Below, one piece after another: positions 34,565 to 47,822 of a DNA stretch of 64,000 nucleotides. Where the stretch lies: the NCBI GenBank assembly GCA_029531795.1, contig JAPEIS010000009.1:1116001-1180000 (forward strand). Direction: 5' to 3'. The notes beneath the pieces were generated by a model. The model made no database searches and was not told the DNA's origin. It saw only the letters and a list, made by a program, of their open reading frames with translations. Source of the DNA: Sclerotinia nivalis (taxonomy: Eukaryota > Ascomycota > Leotiomycetes > Helotiales > Sclerotiniaceae). The translations under genes and the position numbers were made by a program. Position 1 is the stretch's first letter. Each line of letters opens with the position of its first letter.

Positions 34565-37500
34565 GATGATAGTCGTTGATTTGTATTCTAAATTGAAAAA
34601 TGTTGTGCTGAAAAGCTCAAAGTATATTGTATAAAAGATGGTTTAATTGGCGATAGAAGAATCGAGGATGTTTGTAAAATGTTGTTGTAGAATGTAATCT
34701 TTGTCAAAAAGTCGAGATTATAAAAGACTTATATGGAGCAAATAAAACAAGATATAACTACAATAAAGAATGTAAAGCAGCCAAGCCAGTTGGTAAAGAA
34801 AGGAAAGTAAATATTAGCTGCGAAATAAGTAGTCACGTCAAGTGCAGGGAAAGAAGAAGAAAAGTTAAAGAGCAGAACGATGGATATTATATGAAGAACC
34901 GACTTGGTTGTCTGGAGTATCGATAAGGCCAAGTTCAGAGACCTCTGGAGTTCAAAACGTTCTTGCAGGGAATGACGAGCAATCGATGTTCATCACAGTT
35001 TCTGATTTTGCATGGGTAGAGTTGCATATCTCCATGAGTTTTCGTCCCGTTTCTGCATCAACAGAGTGTTTCCCAGATACGAGGGTTAATGATGCAAATC
35101 TCTGTTTGACGTTTGAGGCGGGGTCTCAAATATGATAACCTCGATGACATTCAAAACTTGCTCCGATATCTCGCATCTCACAGGAAAACTTTCCAAGATG
35201 TCCATTGAGAAATGAAACCCCCATAAACGCTACCTCCTGGATGGCTGAACTTTACATAGCATCCATGCGACTTCGCAACATGGCGTTCTTTCATTAGCGA
35301 TATCACAATTGCTATGTAATTACATTGTCGCAATGAACTTTAGCAAAGTATAAAATATTGAAATAGACGATTTCTGCAATGTTACAATACCTGGAGGGGT
35401 CGAGGGGGAAGCGAGTTTCGAAGAGTTTCGTGCCGGGATTGGGTGACCCTCATTGACCCTCGAGCCACCAATTCCAAGGACTTTAAAAATCTTATCTCAT
35501 TCCCCCTTCCTAGTAAAAAGCTTCGAGTGCATGAATAATCACGGAAATCGGACGTAATTAAGACCAAAGTTGGAACAATCGCCGCGCGCCTCTCTGATCA
35601 TGCTTGGTGTTTGAGTGTTTGGACCATTTAGAAGGGCGTTTTGAACGGCTCATTAGTACTACCTATCTTGCCCTATACAATCAATACTTGAGCAATTAAA
35701 AGTACTAACGATCAATGACAGGTCAATAATAGGAGCAAACAAATCCAAAATAGAATAGTGTCACTATATTTCTCGTCGCACCCGCACACGCACAGGCACC
35801 CATCTATACTTAGCCAAGGTACTAAGAAACGTTGTGTTAACGCAAAGCTATGGCACTCGCAGGAAATACCACAAAAGTCCTCTAGCTCTCTCCCCAATCT
35901 GAATTAAGGAAGAACACTAAAGTCGGAAGGTTGGTCGGTATTGATTAGAGTTGGACGGTTAGAATGGTTAAAGTCTGAAATTAATGAAGTATTCTTGCAT
36001 AAGATGTTTCGAGGTATTTTTGAGATATTGGAGTTGTTGGAGTTGTTGGAGCTTTTCAAGTCAAATGATTGAAGCGATATTTCGAACTTCTTTTCATCGT
36101 TCGTCTCAAATCATGTAAGATACTCAATTCTGCAGATTGAAGCAATAGAAGTGTTGAAAAAAGAGATTGGCAAGTATCCGGAAGGGTGAGCGTCCGATCT
36201 TTTTGGGGTGAGGTATTATCCTAAAAGGTGTGTATACCTACTGTGGGTAGGTCTAGGCAAAGTCTGGGTACGAGGGATTGGTCAACAAGACACCAAGGGC
36301 TTTAATTCTGACAGCCACAACAGCCCTATAGGAAAGTAAGTGAAACCATGTTGATGTACTTAGTAGGGTAGTATGCTTAAGTTTGAAATGGATCATTAGT
36401 CCATCGAAGGATAAGAAAGATTGAACTCAAAGGGTATGGTGGGAATTGGAAAATGGACTAATTGGGATATTTTTATTTTTTTCAGATGAAGGCCCAGCCA
36501 AGCTCGTGAAGGAGGAGGTCGTTAATCCAACCCTTGTCTAGCACCTCCCGCACCTCCCGCTGAATTGAATAATTGACCGACCTTAAGCTTACCTTCAACC
36601 TTGTTCAACATACATACCATGTCCAGCCATTTCCAAAATAATCTGACCTCTATTCAATTTACCCCATATACGATATACATACGATAGACGATACCAGTTG
36701 ATACCAATAATGGTAAAGGCATCGCTTGAATTCTACATTAAATACTTTTGCTGGGTAACGATTGCTTTACCAAAATCCGAGCAAGTATTGGGTGAAATGG
36801 ATGGAATGGATGGAATGGATGGAATGGAATGGATGAAATATGGTGGCGTGGGCCTCAAACAAGGTCGATTAAATCCTGTCACCCATTATGTCTCGAGGTC
36901 ATCACATGAAAACGAAAGATTTTCATAATGGTAAAGGGAGATAATACCAGGTATAGGTATGCTACCTTGGTAAGCAAAACACATCACCAATAAAACTGAT
37001 TGAAATGGTCGGAGGAATAAATCATTTAGATTATTTATGCGCCTGTTGCGCTGTTGTACCTTGGTTACGACCCTTCAAGATATGATGATGGCTTGTTGGT
37101 TGAGGTTCATTTTGACGACATGTTGTGTTTTGATTCTTAAATCCTGTCATCATTTCTCCTCCGCAAATCTCCACCATGGAACTTTTAGAAACTTGTTCTA
37201 TCCTCCCCTTCTCTCGCCCCTCTCTCATCCCAAATGGTCGGATTTCACCTATCCGAATTAAAGGATCTTTTCAGATATGGTCAGATGAAGGTAACAAAAT
37301 GCAATTGAAACAATATATGTTGTAATGTGAGATCTTATAGAAGCTTTTTTCCAAGTATAGAAGTCCGTGCATTGCACTTCGCATAATCTCTCACGTGTAA
37401 AGCACGTGATGATAACACATATTTTTCCCTCGGGCTTCATTTTGATGAAATACAGCAGATGATCGGATGCGACTGACCCGGCACCCTTTTACTCCGAGAA

Positions 37501-39970
37501 CTTATCCTATAGTTTGACAAGTATGGCTAGGTGCAGATACGCCAGGATACATAACACCGTTCCTTTGGTTAGCCAAGATCATGCATGTATCCGGAGGTAT
37601 TCAATTTGACAGTCTCACCACAGTTCATTGTTCACGAGGTGTAGTTCCTTCACTGCCATAATATAGCCGTCAAGGAGGAAATAGTCACGAGTCACTTTGT
37701 TTTATGGAGAAACAAAAACTAACAATCCATTATCTCAAACCTCGGAGGAACGAACCTAAGGGGGTTGTTACCTTAAAACATTAACATCAAACAAAACAAA
37801 TGAAAAAAAAGCCGTTTCAACGGAAGACTCTTAGTATTCCGGATGAGTAACACCTGTCCACTCTTGATACCCTCAATCCCCTTGAGATTGCCTTGAAAAC
37901 AAACATCTGAAAAAGCTAAAATTGTTTGTTTGCTATAGTTCAACTCTTCTTTTTGATTTCGAAAGCTCAAATTTATTGTTAGGAAAAACAATCCAAACGG
38001 TCGGGTATGTTGTTGGGTATATAAATCCCAAACACTCTTTTCCAATCACGGCCCGAGGATCCCGTCCATTATTCAATAACCGGCACGGAAGTGTCATCGA
38101 GTCCATATACTGCTTTTCCATTCATTTCGCTTGAATACTATGTCGGCGAATACCTGGTGCAGGCTGCGGCGAAGCAACGCCATTTCGAATCATCGGGAAC
38201 GTCTTGCAGTTGATAGCAAACATTTCTACCATTCACAATGAACACTTTACGCCGTATACCTTGGCCTTATTATTTGTCTGCATTATCAAGGTAACCTAAT
38301 GTACTGTACCTACGGAGATATATGTAATTGATGTCAAAGGATTGAAGATGCACAATGCTGTCAGATTAACCAAACACTGCCAACATGATGCCTCGTACAC
38401 GCATGGACCTGCACCTGGATGGTCAATTAATAAGGGACGGGAACCAACCTAGAGGGGAACAGAAATTAGATAGGGGGGTGCCACGAACGGTGACGAACCA
38501 ATTCATATTGACCTAATAGTGACAACAAAGTCAAGCCAAGATCTTGATGAGAAGGGAGAAGTACGATAGCCTCATCTAGAACATGATTCCTCCATACACC
38601 GCTTTGATTTCATGGTTTTGATACGAGGGCAATAATTACTGGGATATTCCCGCCGAATTAGGATATACTACATCACTATTCTTCTAACGAGGGCAATATT
38701 GATTAATACTTCTATGACAGTTACGGAAATGAGTACAAAGAAACCGTGGACATATTGGTGAGAGTGGATTAAATGAGAAGCTCCAAGATCATAATTTTCA
38801 TTTGTTAATATGATTCTAATTAGGTAGAGTGCGAGATGTATGGGATACTGTACTAAATGTTGCATACCCCGCAGCTCTCGGTTCTAGTTTAAACGACATG
38901 ACTATTCTTACAACCATTCAGATCTCTGCTCAGACAATCGTCATTTTTTTAACCTCCAATCAAGAAATTATATTCACACCATTACATGCATCTTACTACT
39001 GCACGGCGAGCTGAGTTAAAGCAACCAAGTAAAAGCCGGCAGAAATTCTGCATCACGATGACTTACTGCAATTATGAAATGCAATCCTCCTCACCAACAA
39101 CCCACGTTCATCCCCTGCCTGGTGTAACCAAAACGCCGGAGAAATACGAAAGGCTTTGGGGCATTTGGTGTTTCCTCGTCCATTCTACCTAGGGAGGACT
39201 TCTATAAACCCTAGGTTTTGGTGGTAACACAAAGGCAGACGTGGATCTGGCGATCTTTCCACTCGGAAAATACATGGATATTGACCCATTCATCATTTCT
39301 CACCCACACCACTTGTCAGCCTGTTATTGCAATTCGAGCCGGTCAATCCCTTCACTTTCCGTCCTCGCAAGCCGCGCTGGAAATGAGAAATTTAGGAGTA
39401 CGTTCGGGCTAACAAATATATCTTAATACATGACCAATACCTTGGAATTATGGCGATGCATCTCAAATTTTTGTAGCGTGTGCGATAGACCTATAACTGG
39501 CTTCTCAACCGCCCAGAAGTCAATACAAGTATCGTTGGTACCATGTATGTACTGTGGCCCGATCGTAGGCAGCATATTTATTATTGTTTCTTCCGGGTTC
39601 TATTCCTTGTCCGCATGTTTCCAAGAACATGTACCGAGGGTACTTTATGTCAAGATGTGGCCGCCCCCCGTCTAGTCATCAGATCACACCTATAACAACA
39701 AAATCCCCCGTCATCAATCTTCACACAAATTCTTGCTCGTCACACCATATTAGATGAATGGACCATCGACTATATCATTCAACCTCTCCACTTCCCCAGA
39801 CGCCTTACGGGTTGTCCTAGGATCCGAAGTGGTGCCAAGCGCTTCCAACGGTCTTCGGCAAGATATGCAGAGAAAGGGATGTCAGCCCTGTTAACCACAT
39901 TCAAACGTTCCCAAGTACATGAGAACGTAAGTACATTTGTACCAATACCCCATCCTCACACAGTGATCTT
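34565..39970. other. 5.4-kb gene-free stretch between two Myb genes
   Basis: Many short open frames (60-90 codons) on both strands but none with a domain, a signal peptide plus cysteine pattern, or convincing splice signals. Contains a GGAAT/GGATG tandem run at about 36797-36835, CACGTG boxes at about 37392-37410, and many stops. It may be 5' regulatory DNA of both flanking transcription-factor genes, or hold non-coding RNA that cannot be seen here. Confidence 0.45.
36797..36835. repeat. GGAATGGAT minisatellite
   Basis: GGAATGGAT repeated about four times in direct tandem with a truncated last unit. Confidence 0.75.
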
Positions 39971-41121
39971 ATGAACCAATCCACACGCGAGCCTGCAGCT
40001 CCCTCCGACACCTCTCTCGCGCAACAACCACCCAAAAACTTCTCGAACCTTCCCGACCTCGAAGATTTCTCTGCCTTCTTTACGTTTCCCGCGCATTCAC
40101 CCCCACCCATTCATCCAATGTCTAAGCGTGTAGATAGACAAGAAATCGATCCCAGCGCGAGCTTTTCTCTCTCACACAATCATCCATCGACCAGTGACAC
40201 GTCTACTCTCAAATCTGAGATTCCTTCGCCAGCTAGCGCACGAAATAAGAGACGCGCCTCGGGCCCAGCGACTGCGACGAATACTTCAGCTTTCAACATG
40301 CAGTCGGGTTCATCTATTGCAGGACCTTCTTCGACGGGCTTAGATGATCCCAATATGACAACGTCGATGGCACCACCAGCCAAAAAGAGTCGTACCAATA
40401 CTCCTTGGACACCTGCTGAAGAGCAGAGATTGAAGAATATGAGGGATGCAGGTAGTAGCTGGGCGGATATCGCAAAGGTAAGATAAGACAAAGTCAATTA
40501 TGGAGGCAATTTAAATAGGGATTTCATGTCAAGTCGCACAAAGTCTCGAGATGAAATTAAGACTTTGAATCTGAATTTGTTTTTGCAGACTTTCCCAGCA
40601 AGAACTGAAGGAAGTGTTAAGAAGCATTGGTATAAGGTAAATACATACCCCCACTCTCATACTCTTTTGCATCGGACACTTGTCTCGCTTGGATGAAAGT
40701 GATCATATACTAACTGGGTTTTAGGACATGCATTATGCGGAATTTGCGGAAGATGAGGTACGTTCTGTCTTTGCATCATGATGCATACGGTACGTGCTGA
40801 TGCTTAAATAGAGTCAGGCTTTACTCGCTGCCATCAAGGATTACGAGGCGAATAAGTGGAAGGCTATTGGACAGAAAGTTGGAAAGCCCGCTAAGGTTAG
40901 ACTTCTCTTTTCTTTTTTTGACTTACTTTTGTTTTTTGTATATGCATGTCTTTGGACATACTTGTCTTTAGATACGTATATTGTTGTAGTATTGGTATGG
41001 GTATTAGTATTAGTATTGATACACCGAACAACTCGATAAAACCCCTGACTAACCAACCTCCCCACCTTCACCATAGGCATGCGAACAATACGCCAAAGAT
41101 AACTTTGGTGGCAAAATATAA
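39971..41121 (+). CDS. Two-repeat Myb/SANT DNA-binding protein
   Basis: Predicted nuclear DNA-binding protein. Five exons: 39971-40477, 40589-40636, 40725-40757, 40812-40895 and 41077-41121; all introns are phase 0 (111, 88, 54 and 181 bp). They join to 238 residues. The first Myb repeat is PWTPAEEQRLKNMRDAGSSW then ADIAKTFPARTEGSVKKHW (residues about 143-183), with Trp spacing and a recognition helix TEGSVKKHW. The second starts ALLAAIKDYEANKWKAIGQK and ends ACEQYAKDNFGG at the C-terminus. Every junction falls inside conserved Myb sequence, which supports the model. The N-terminal 140 residues are Ser/Pro-rich and disordered, with a basic patch RNKRRA. Starting at 39971 is the longest choice; the ATG at 40118 (MSKRVDRQEID) is an alternative. 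Related proteins are common in Pezizomycotina, usually without assigned function. Confidence 0.75.
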
Positions 41122-41400
41122 GAAAGGGGCGCTGGGGCGCTGGGGGGAGGGATCGGGAGGAATACTCGCTTCACAATTTCTGTTCAGGACTTTATCTTCA
41201 AAACATTTCGTCGGAATACTTTTCTTTGGAAGCTCGGAAGTATGGTATCTTGGCTAGGTTCTTGGTTTAACCCGTCGGTTTAACCCTCGGTTTTGAGGAC
41301 AGGTTTCTCAGCTTTACCTATCCTATATGTACAAGCATGGATTCTTTTATTTGCTAGAAAAGTTCCAACTTTTTTTTTCATGCCTATGCGATTTTCTGCT

Positions 41401-41442
41401 CTTGATTTTGTTCTTGATTTTGTTCTTGATTTTGTTCTTGGA
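41401..41442. repeat. 12-bp tandem repeat (GATTTTGTTCTT)n
   Basis: Three and a half direct copies of a 12-bp unit in spacer DNA. Translation on either strand yields a short false repeat peptide. Confidence 0.85.
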
Positions 41443-43032
41443 TTGAATTCTGATTGGGGTTCGGATTGGAATAGGATTGGAATGGCATCATGGTATACTG
41501 GTTGAAACGGATAGCTGAAAAAATGGAAACTGGATTTCCAAGGTTTTTGAATTCCGAGCTTTGATATCATCCCCTTTTCATGTTCATGTTTTTTCTCTTC
41601 GTTTCGCCCTGGATCAGGAATCTGGGCAATGGGGATGGGGATGGAGATGGAAAAAGTACACGTACTAGGCGGCATAGCGTATGGAAGGATTGGATTGGAT
41701 TGGATTGCACTGGATTGATATATTTCTTCAATTTCTCATTTTCCTCATTTCAATTTCCTGCTATCTTCAAATTCTTTTCTGTGCTTGATATTTGCGAGGT
41801 TTTAGTTAGATAGATAGCTGGCGAGCGAGCGAGCGAGCGTTGGTTGGGTCGATGGTTGGAAGGGAGGAGGGATGGGTGGTTTGATTGATTGTTTTCTTTC
41901 TTCGTTATGTTATGATATGTTATGTCGAGGTATTGAGGGACGGGGATCGCTTTTTGGAAATTGGGATTGGGTGTTTTTTCAGGGGGTGATAGTATAGGGA
42001 GAGCGTATATATTTTGTGGGGTTAGGGATGGATTGGAGGGATTCAATAGGATTGGTCTGGAATTAGGTAGGAAAGCAAAGAGGAAAGGAGTATAGTATAG
42101 TGTAGTAACAATATAGTATTCCAAATTGTAAACTCCAGTTTTCTAAGCGAAATAGCTGGTGGTGATGAGGTGATAATTGATCGCTTTTTATATATGTGTT
42201 TATATTAGTGAGAGATTGTATATAAGATTACATATATAATGACGCACGCTTGTAATTAATAAGATTAGATATGTATCACTGTATTGTATATTGTGTATTA
42301 TGTATTTACACAACTAGCTAGTGTACTGTGAATCTATGGTATGTCTTACAAGGTGACTATGCTATGTTGAGAAATATTTGTAAGATCATGAGCTGAGGCG
42401 GGTGGAACATGTCTTTGTTTTTGAGTTGGTAGGTAGGTACTAGGTGATTTGTATTTGATGCGGGATTCCGCTGTCTAATTTGATTTAACTTTGATTTTGA
42501 ATTTGGAGCGTCTGAAGGGTTAGGTTTGGAGGGTTTGGAGGATGGAGGAGAGTCTTGCTATTATCCGATTTATCTATCTATTTATTTATCTCTGGATAGA
42601 TACTCGAGCTTATTCATATATCCATCTAGATAGGATTTTTGATTATTTCCCTCTATACCTCTGAGTATCGAGCGAGTATCATAAGCTTGATCGCGAAAAC
42701 CTGAGTAAGCTTGAGATTCAGGAACATGTTCCTGAGATGAGATGAGATGAGATGATACTCGGGATACTCGGGATACTCAATGATCGGTGCCTAGCTTGTA
42801 GTTTTTTTGTACAGGAGATCAGATCAGATCGGATTAGCTATTATCCTACTTAGGATGTGTACTACTCCAGTTAAGATGTGTACCATATACCGGTATGGGT
42901 CTATTTCATGATGATTGATTTATTGATACAATATTAGGTAGGTGGGTAATATAATCTGATGATTGTGAGGGGTGACGTAAGGATGTTAGTTAGGATGGGA
43001 TGGGTTGATGATGATTTTTTTACTTTTGTTTT

Positions 43033-43093
43033 TGTGAGGGTGAGGGTGAGGGTGAGGGAGAGTGAAAGTGAGGGAGGGTGAGGGAGGGTGAGG
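43033..43093. repeat. GTGAGG minisatellite
   Basis: GTGAGG repeated in tandem about four times, then degenerate GTGAGGGAGG units. Strongly purine-biased on the plus strand. Confidence 0.8.
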
Positions 43094-44971
43094 ACTTGGT
43101 ATGGGTACAAAGGTGAATTTCTTCTATGCGATGAAATGAGTGGTGATACATGTATTCCAAATTATCATAGCTTGATTTTGGATCAATTGCAATACCTAAT
43201 AGATAGGTGGGTAGTACTTTCTGTATAATGAAGATAGATAGTGATAGATGTATTTCCATAAGTTTAAAAATAACTATCAAGTAAAAGCGTTGTATATTCT
43301 AATACTTCTATACCTAGATGTATTTTAATTTTTATCACGAATTCCGAATTCTCAATCCATCGTGGGGATTTCCAGGGATTTCCCTTTAGGATCTAAAATT
43401 TTAGGTAAGCGCCGAAAAAGGAAAAATGTACCTAGGTATCCCCGGAATTTGGGCGGAGCGGGAGCGGGCCTGGGGATCATTGGGATTAGAGTTTTTTTGG
43501 TACACGATACTCAACTTCATAACTTTGTTCATTTACTCAGAAAACGGTGTTATATAAAGTATTAAATGATAGGTTACCAGGTAACTACTTCAACATCAAA
43601 ATTCGAGTATTTACTTCTCTGGTAGGTAGTCGCACAATCAATTCATCAGCACTACCCACCTACCTACCCTACTCGTAATCTTCGTATTCTCCTCCGTGGC
43701 CAAAAATCATTCGAGGAACCACCTTGTATTTTATCGTACCCATTAGTGAGGATGACAAATTTTGACACTCTGGAGAAGTCGAGGGGCCGAGGCACTCTTG
43801 AGGTATTTTTTTTTTCTTAGTCTGTTTTTTTCCATTATTTGCCTCCTTCAGTGTAACATCTTGGCACGAGTACGAGATTCTCCATATTTATTTGGTGCGT
43901 TGATTGGAGGATTGGGGAGATGGATGATCTGGGTGATGTGAGATGTGGATGGAAGTGGATAAGGTGAGGTTCTCCATACTTTTGGTGCGTGATGGATGAT
44001 CCCACTTTCTGCCAAAGATGGAAATAGAAATAGAAATAGAAATACGGAGTAGAAATAAATACCGATAGCTCCGTAACTTGAGTGAGAAAGTTTAGTCGGG
44101 ACGGTATCGAGGCTGGCCGGGATCGAGATTAGGTTTAAGAAGAGGGAGATTTGAATAGAATATAAGATTGCGTGAATATCTTTTGAATTGAAGATTTTTG
44201 AGGGTGATTTTATTTGGTGTTATATATTATGTACTAAGTACTAAATACCAAGTACATTAATAGATTCTAAGCCCCAGATTGAATGTAAATCCGATGTAAC
44301 CGCCTTAGACATAACACACCTACTAGTTGGTGGTAAGACTAGGGATATTACATGGATGATCACAACCTTCACAACCATCACAACCTAGACTCTTGAGTTG
44401 TTAGTCTCCCCATTAAAAATGGATATTTCTCTCCCTTTTCCTTCATCATATCCCACTTCAATGATTTCAAGAATAAATCAATAACTTTTCATTCACGACA
44501 TCACTCGTTATTCGTCGTAAAGAATCTTATTGCAGTATCCTTCCTGTCAAACACATTCGCTTGTGAATCGATTCTTCCATTACACTACATTGCCAAGCAA
44601 GCAATCACTTTATTAAACTTTCTATCTTTGGGCGGATTCCAGGGAAGGAGCTGTATGAAGGAACGGTAAACGCACATCATAACGGTTTTACCAACATCAC
44701 GACAAGGAAAGAAATAGGAATATTGGGGTTGCAAGGGAATTATAACTTTCGAAAGAGAGAAATATCAACTCGCATCGCATCCTTATTCACTCGATACGAA
44801 GATATTCCTCTGCAATTATCCCTTAATCTTATCCTTTTATTATACCTACTGTATTCAATTTCCCATCCATCGGACAAATTCGTACCACCATAAAAGTCCT
44901 CAATATCGCCAATCGCTTCGATATTGATTTTGGTGGTTATCTTTTTTCGACTCTTGCATATACATACAAAA

Positions 44972-46417
44972 ATGGTGGGAACATCAAAATTGTTGGCCGT
45001 TTTGGCTTCAGCATCAGTGGCGTTTGCTGCTTGTAGTCTTGACAGTCACTGTCCTGAAGATGCTCCATGTTGCTCTCGTGAGTAAATGTTTTTCTTTGCT
45101 TGTAATTACAAGGAAACAGACTGACGATTTCAGAATATGGAGAATGTGGTACTGGAGCATATTGTCTCGGAGGTTGTGATCCTCGAATGTCATTTTCCCT
45201 CGATTCCTGCGTACCCGAACCTGTCTGCGAAAGTGCTTCATATACCTTTACGAGCATGGATGGTATAACTTCAAACACAAAATATTTGGGAGATTCATCA
45301 AAGACGAATTGGGTTTACAGTGGAGATCCAGTTATCTATAATGATAATGTGCTGTTGACCATGTCGGCGAATTCGGTCGGAACGGTTATGGCATCTTCGG
45401 CTTATATGTGGTATGGAAATGTTAAGGCAAAGTTTAAGACAAGTAGAGGTCAGGGTGTTATAACGGCTTTTATTCTTTTCTCGGATGTTAAGGATGAAAT
45501 TGATTATGAATTTGTTGGTTCGGAATTGACTACTGCTCAATCCAATTACTATTTCCAGGGTATTACAGATTGTGAGTAACATTCAATGGGCGCGCCGGAA
45601 TAATATTAATCTGTTACTAGACGATAATGAGCTAAACATCATCCTTTCCGACACATATGCCAACTATCACACTTACGAAATTGATTGGACCCCTGATGAG
45701 ATTACTTGGCTTGTGGATGGACAGGTCGGACGTACAAAGAAGCGCTCAGAGACTTGGAATGCAACCGCGAACCAATGGAACTATCCACAAACTCCTTCTA
45801 GAGTCCAACTTTCTCTCTGGCCTGGTGGTCTTGCCACCAATGGTGCTGGAACTATCTCTTGGGCGGGTGGTTTAATCGACTGGGATTCTGAAGATATCAA
45901 GAACAATGGTTACTATTATGCCTCATTTGAATCTGTCGAAATCTCATGCTACAATGCAAAATCTGCTCCAGGAACCAATTCCGGAAAGTCATATTATTAT
46001 AACAGTGCTTTGGGAACCAACAACACTGTGGTTGATTCCAATAATGCCACCATCCTCTCATCCCTCTTGGGTACTGGAACAAACATGACTGCAGGAGAAT
46101 CACCGGCTGCTTCTGGTTCCACCCCTGCTTCCACCGCCGCAACAGTTCCTGGACTCACAGGTACCAATGGTGGAGGAGTTCCAGATACACATTCTGACGG
46201 CGATGGCAGCAGTAGTGATTCCAGCTCAGGATCAGCGACATCATCATCCAGTACTTCTTCTTCAACTGGTAGTAGTGGATTTTCTCAAGGAGATGGCTCT
46301 TCCTCCTCTTCATCTAGCAAAAGCGGTGCAGATAGCCTCGGTGCGAACCCAGAACGAGTACTGAAAGGCAGTGTATTCGCAGGTATTGTGGCAGTCGTTG
46401 CCATGATGGCTTTGTAA
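44972..46417 (+). CDS. CRH-type GH16 transglycosylase with CBM18 (Utr2/Crh family), GPI-anchored
   Basis: Cell-wall enzyme that transfers chitin chains to beta-glucan at the cell surface. Three exons: 44972-45077, 45134-45571 and 45621-46417 (introns 56 and 49 bp) give 446 residues. Residues 1-19 are a signal peptide. Residues about 20-60 form a CBM18-like chitin-binding module, with cysteines in CSLDSHCPEDAPCCSQYGEC, YCLGGC and SC; the first junction falls inside it. The GH16 catalytic signature DEIDYEFVG is near residues 155-163 (nucleophile Glu in DE, acid/base in YE), and YHTYEIDWTPDEITWLVDG plus WPGG are further hallmarks. A Ser/Thr-rich stalk (about 310-420) ends in SLGANPERVLKGS and a hydrophobic tail (VFAGIVAVVAMMAL), fitting GPI attachment. 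It is followed in the same orientation by a GH76 gene. Confidence 0.9.
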
Positions 46418-47822
46418 ATTCTTCTGTCTTTTGATGTTTGCTTTTTTTCGCTAGGGCGGCAGGTTTTGGGCATTTGCATTTTTTGAGAATATTAGCTTGG
46501 CATTGGGTTATGGAGTCATTCACATTACAATAGCTTGGACATTTTTTACAGCTTCCGGTTTTTTGTTATATTGGAGAGAAAATATGGAGAGTGGGAGGGG
46601 TGGTATACCACTTAATGGCGTTTTTAGCTGTCCGTTCTTTTTGAGAGGGAAGTTAGTAGGGTTTGGTTTGGTTTGGTTTGGTGTTAATAACACTTTTTCC
46701 CTCTTTCTTGTGGATACTTTTTTTTTTGGTTGGATGAAGGGGAGGTAGAGGTGGGGGTGGTAGGTGGTAGAAGTGTGGGTGTGGGTGAGGGGAATTGGTA
46801 GATGATGAATTAGGATGCGATGGTGGAGATTTGGGAAGTTGAGAAGTTGAAACGAGATGAGATGATGGCTATCAATGGATGGATAATGGATCAAAAAATT
46901 CCAAGAATTACGAATTTGAATAACTTGAGTTGAATGCATGCAAGTGTTTTGAAAATAACTCTGTAGAGTGATTATTGTGAATATGGAGTACTGATGTTAA
47001 GTTTAGAAGATTGCAGTGTTAATATATAATAAGTACAGCAGACGCCTTTCTTTAAACAATTCAATTGTGAGTTCAGGGGTCTCTGTTAAAGGTTAGACTG
47101 GGATTTTGTTGGTGTTATGGATCTATGAATCTTTTTTTGTATCAGGTTGGTTTTGATAATACGGGAGGTGTTTCATAAGCTTGTTGTTTTATGATGTTGG
47201 GGTTGCTGTAGAGGATAAGATGGGTGGGAGGGGTTGTTTGAGTTTTATAGTGGGTGCAGTGGTCTTTTTGTTGGTAGGATTTGGAATTTGTAAGAAAGGA
47301 AGGAAGGGTAAGTTGATTGAGGTCTATTTGTTTTGTGATTGATTGATTGTTCGATTGTTTTTGGTCGATTGTTTTTGGTCGATTGTTTTTGGTTGATTGA
47401 TTGAGGTTGATGTCTGTCTTTGCAACCTTTCTTCTGTTTTTTCCTTATTCAAAATTTTCCTGTTCTTTACAATTGGATTCGATATTCATAACTCATATAC
47501 AGTTTTAATACTTATTCTTATTCCTTCTCTTCTCATTCTATTTTCAGCAGCGAGGATCTGATTATTTGAGCTTTACCTCTTTCATCTCGGAGTCTTAATT
47601 GGGATACAATATTAATACAAATGATTCCAAAGCACCTCTGATAAGGCTACGATATTATTATTTGTTTTGTCTGCAGTCATCTTTACGATCCTTCTTTACA
47701 TCTGCGCCACGCCGTTCAAATAAGCCTTTCCAAGACCCTCTCCACTTCTTGGTTTTATTCTTTCTTGTTTGCTTTCATCATCTTGCTTTTCCAATTTTTT
47801 TTGGTTATAGTTTGATTTTACA
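46418..47822. other. Intergenic stretch between GH16 and GH76 genes
   Basis: Contains (GTTTG)n at about 46660-46680, T-rich tracts, and a 16-bp tandem repeat (CGATTGTTTTTGGT core) at 47350-47400. The last 350 bp are T/C-rich and likely the GH76 promoter and leader. No gene seen. Confidence 0.55.
47350..47400. repeat. 16-bp tandem repeat with CGATTGTTTTTGGT core
   Basis: Three copies of TCGATTGTTTTTGG in direct tandem, flanked by GATTGATT units, upstream of the GH76 gene. Confidence 0.75.

Larger units (their letters stand above)
41122..44971. other. 3.8-kb gene-free, repeat-rich stretch
   Basis: Contains a 12-bp tandem repeat (41401-41442), GAGC repeats (41821-41838), a GTGAGG-type minisatellite (43033-43093), GATGA and GGATACTC repeats near 42735-42778, and (GAAATA)n at 44024-44045. 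The sequence from about 44550 to 44971 is C/T-rich and should be the promoter and leader of the CRH gene. No gene was recognised; open frames follow base composition. Confidence 0.5.

Noticed and set aside
43033..43093. GTGAGG repeats as telomere-like or CRISPR-like array
   Set aside because: Unit and drift do not match TTAGGG, and there are no unique spacers; ordinary minisatellite.
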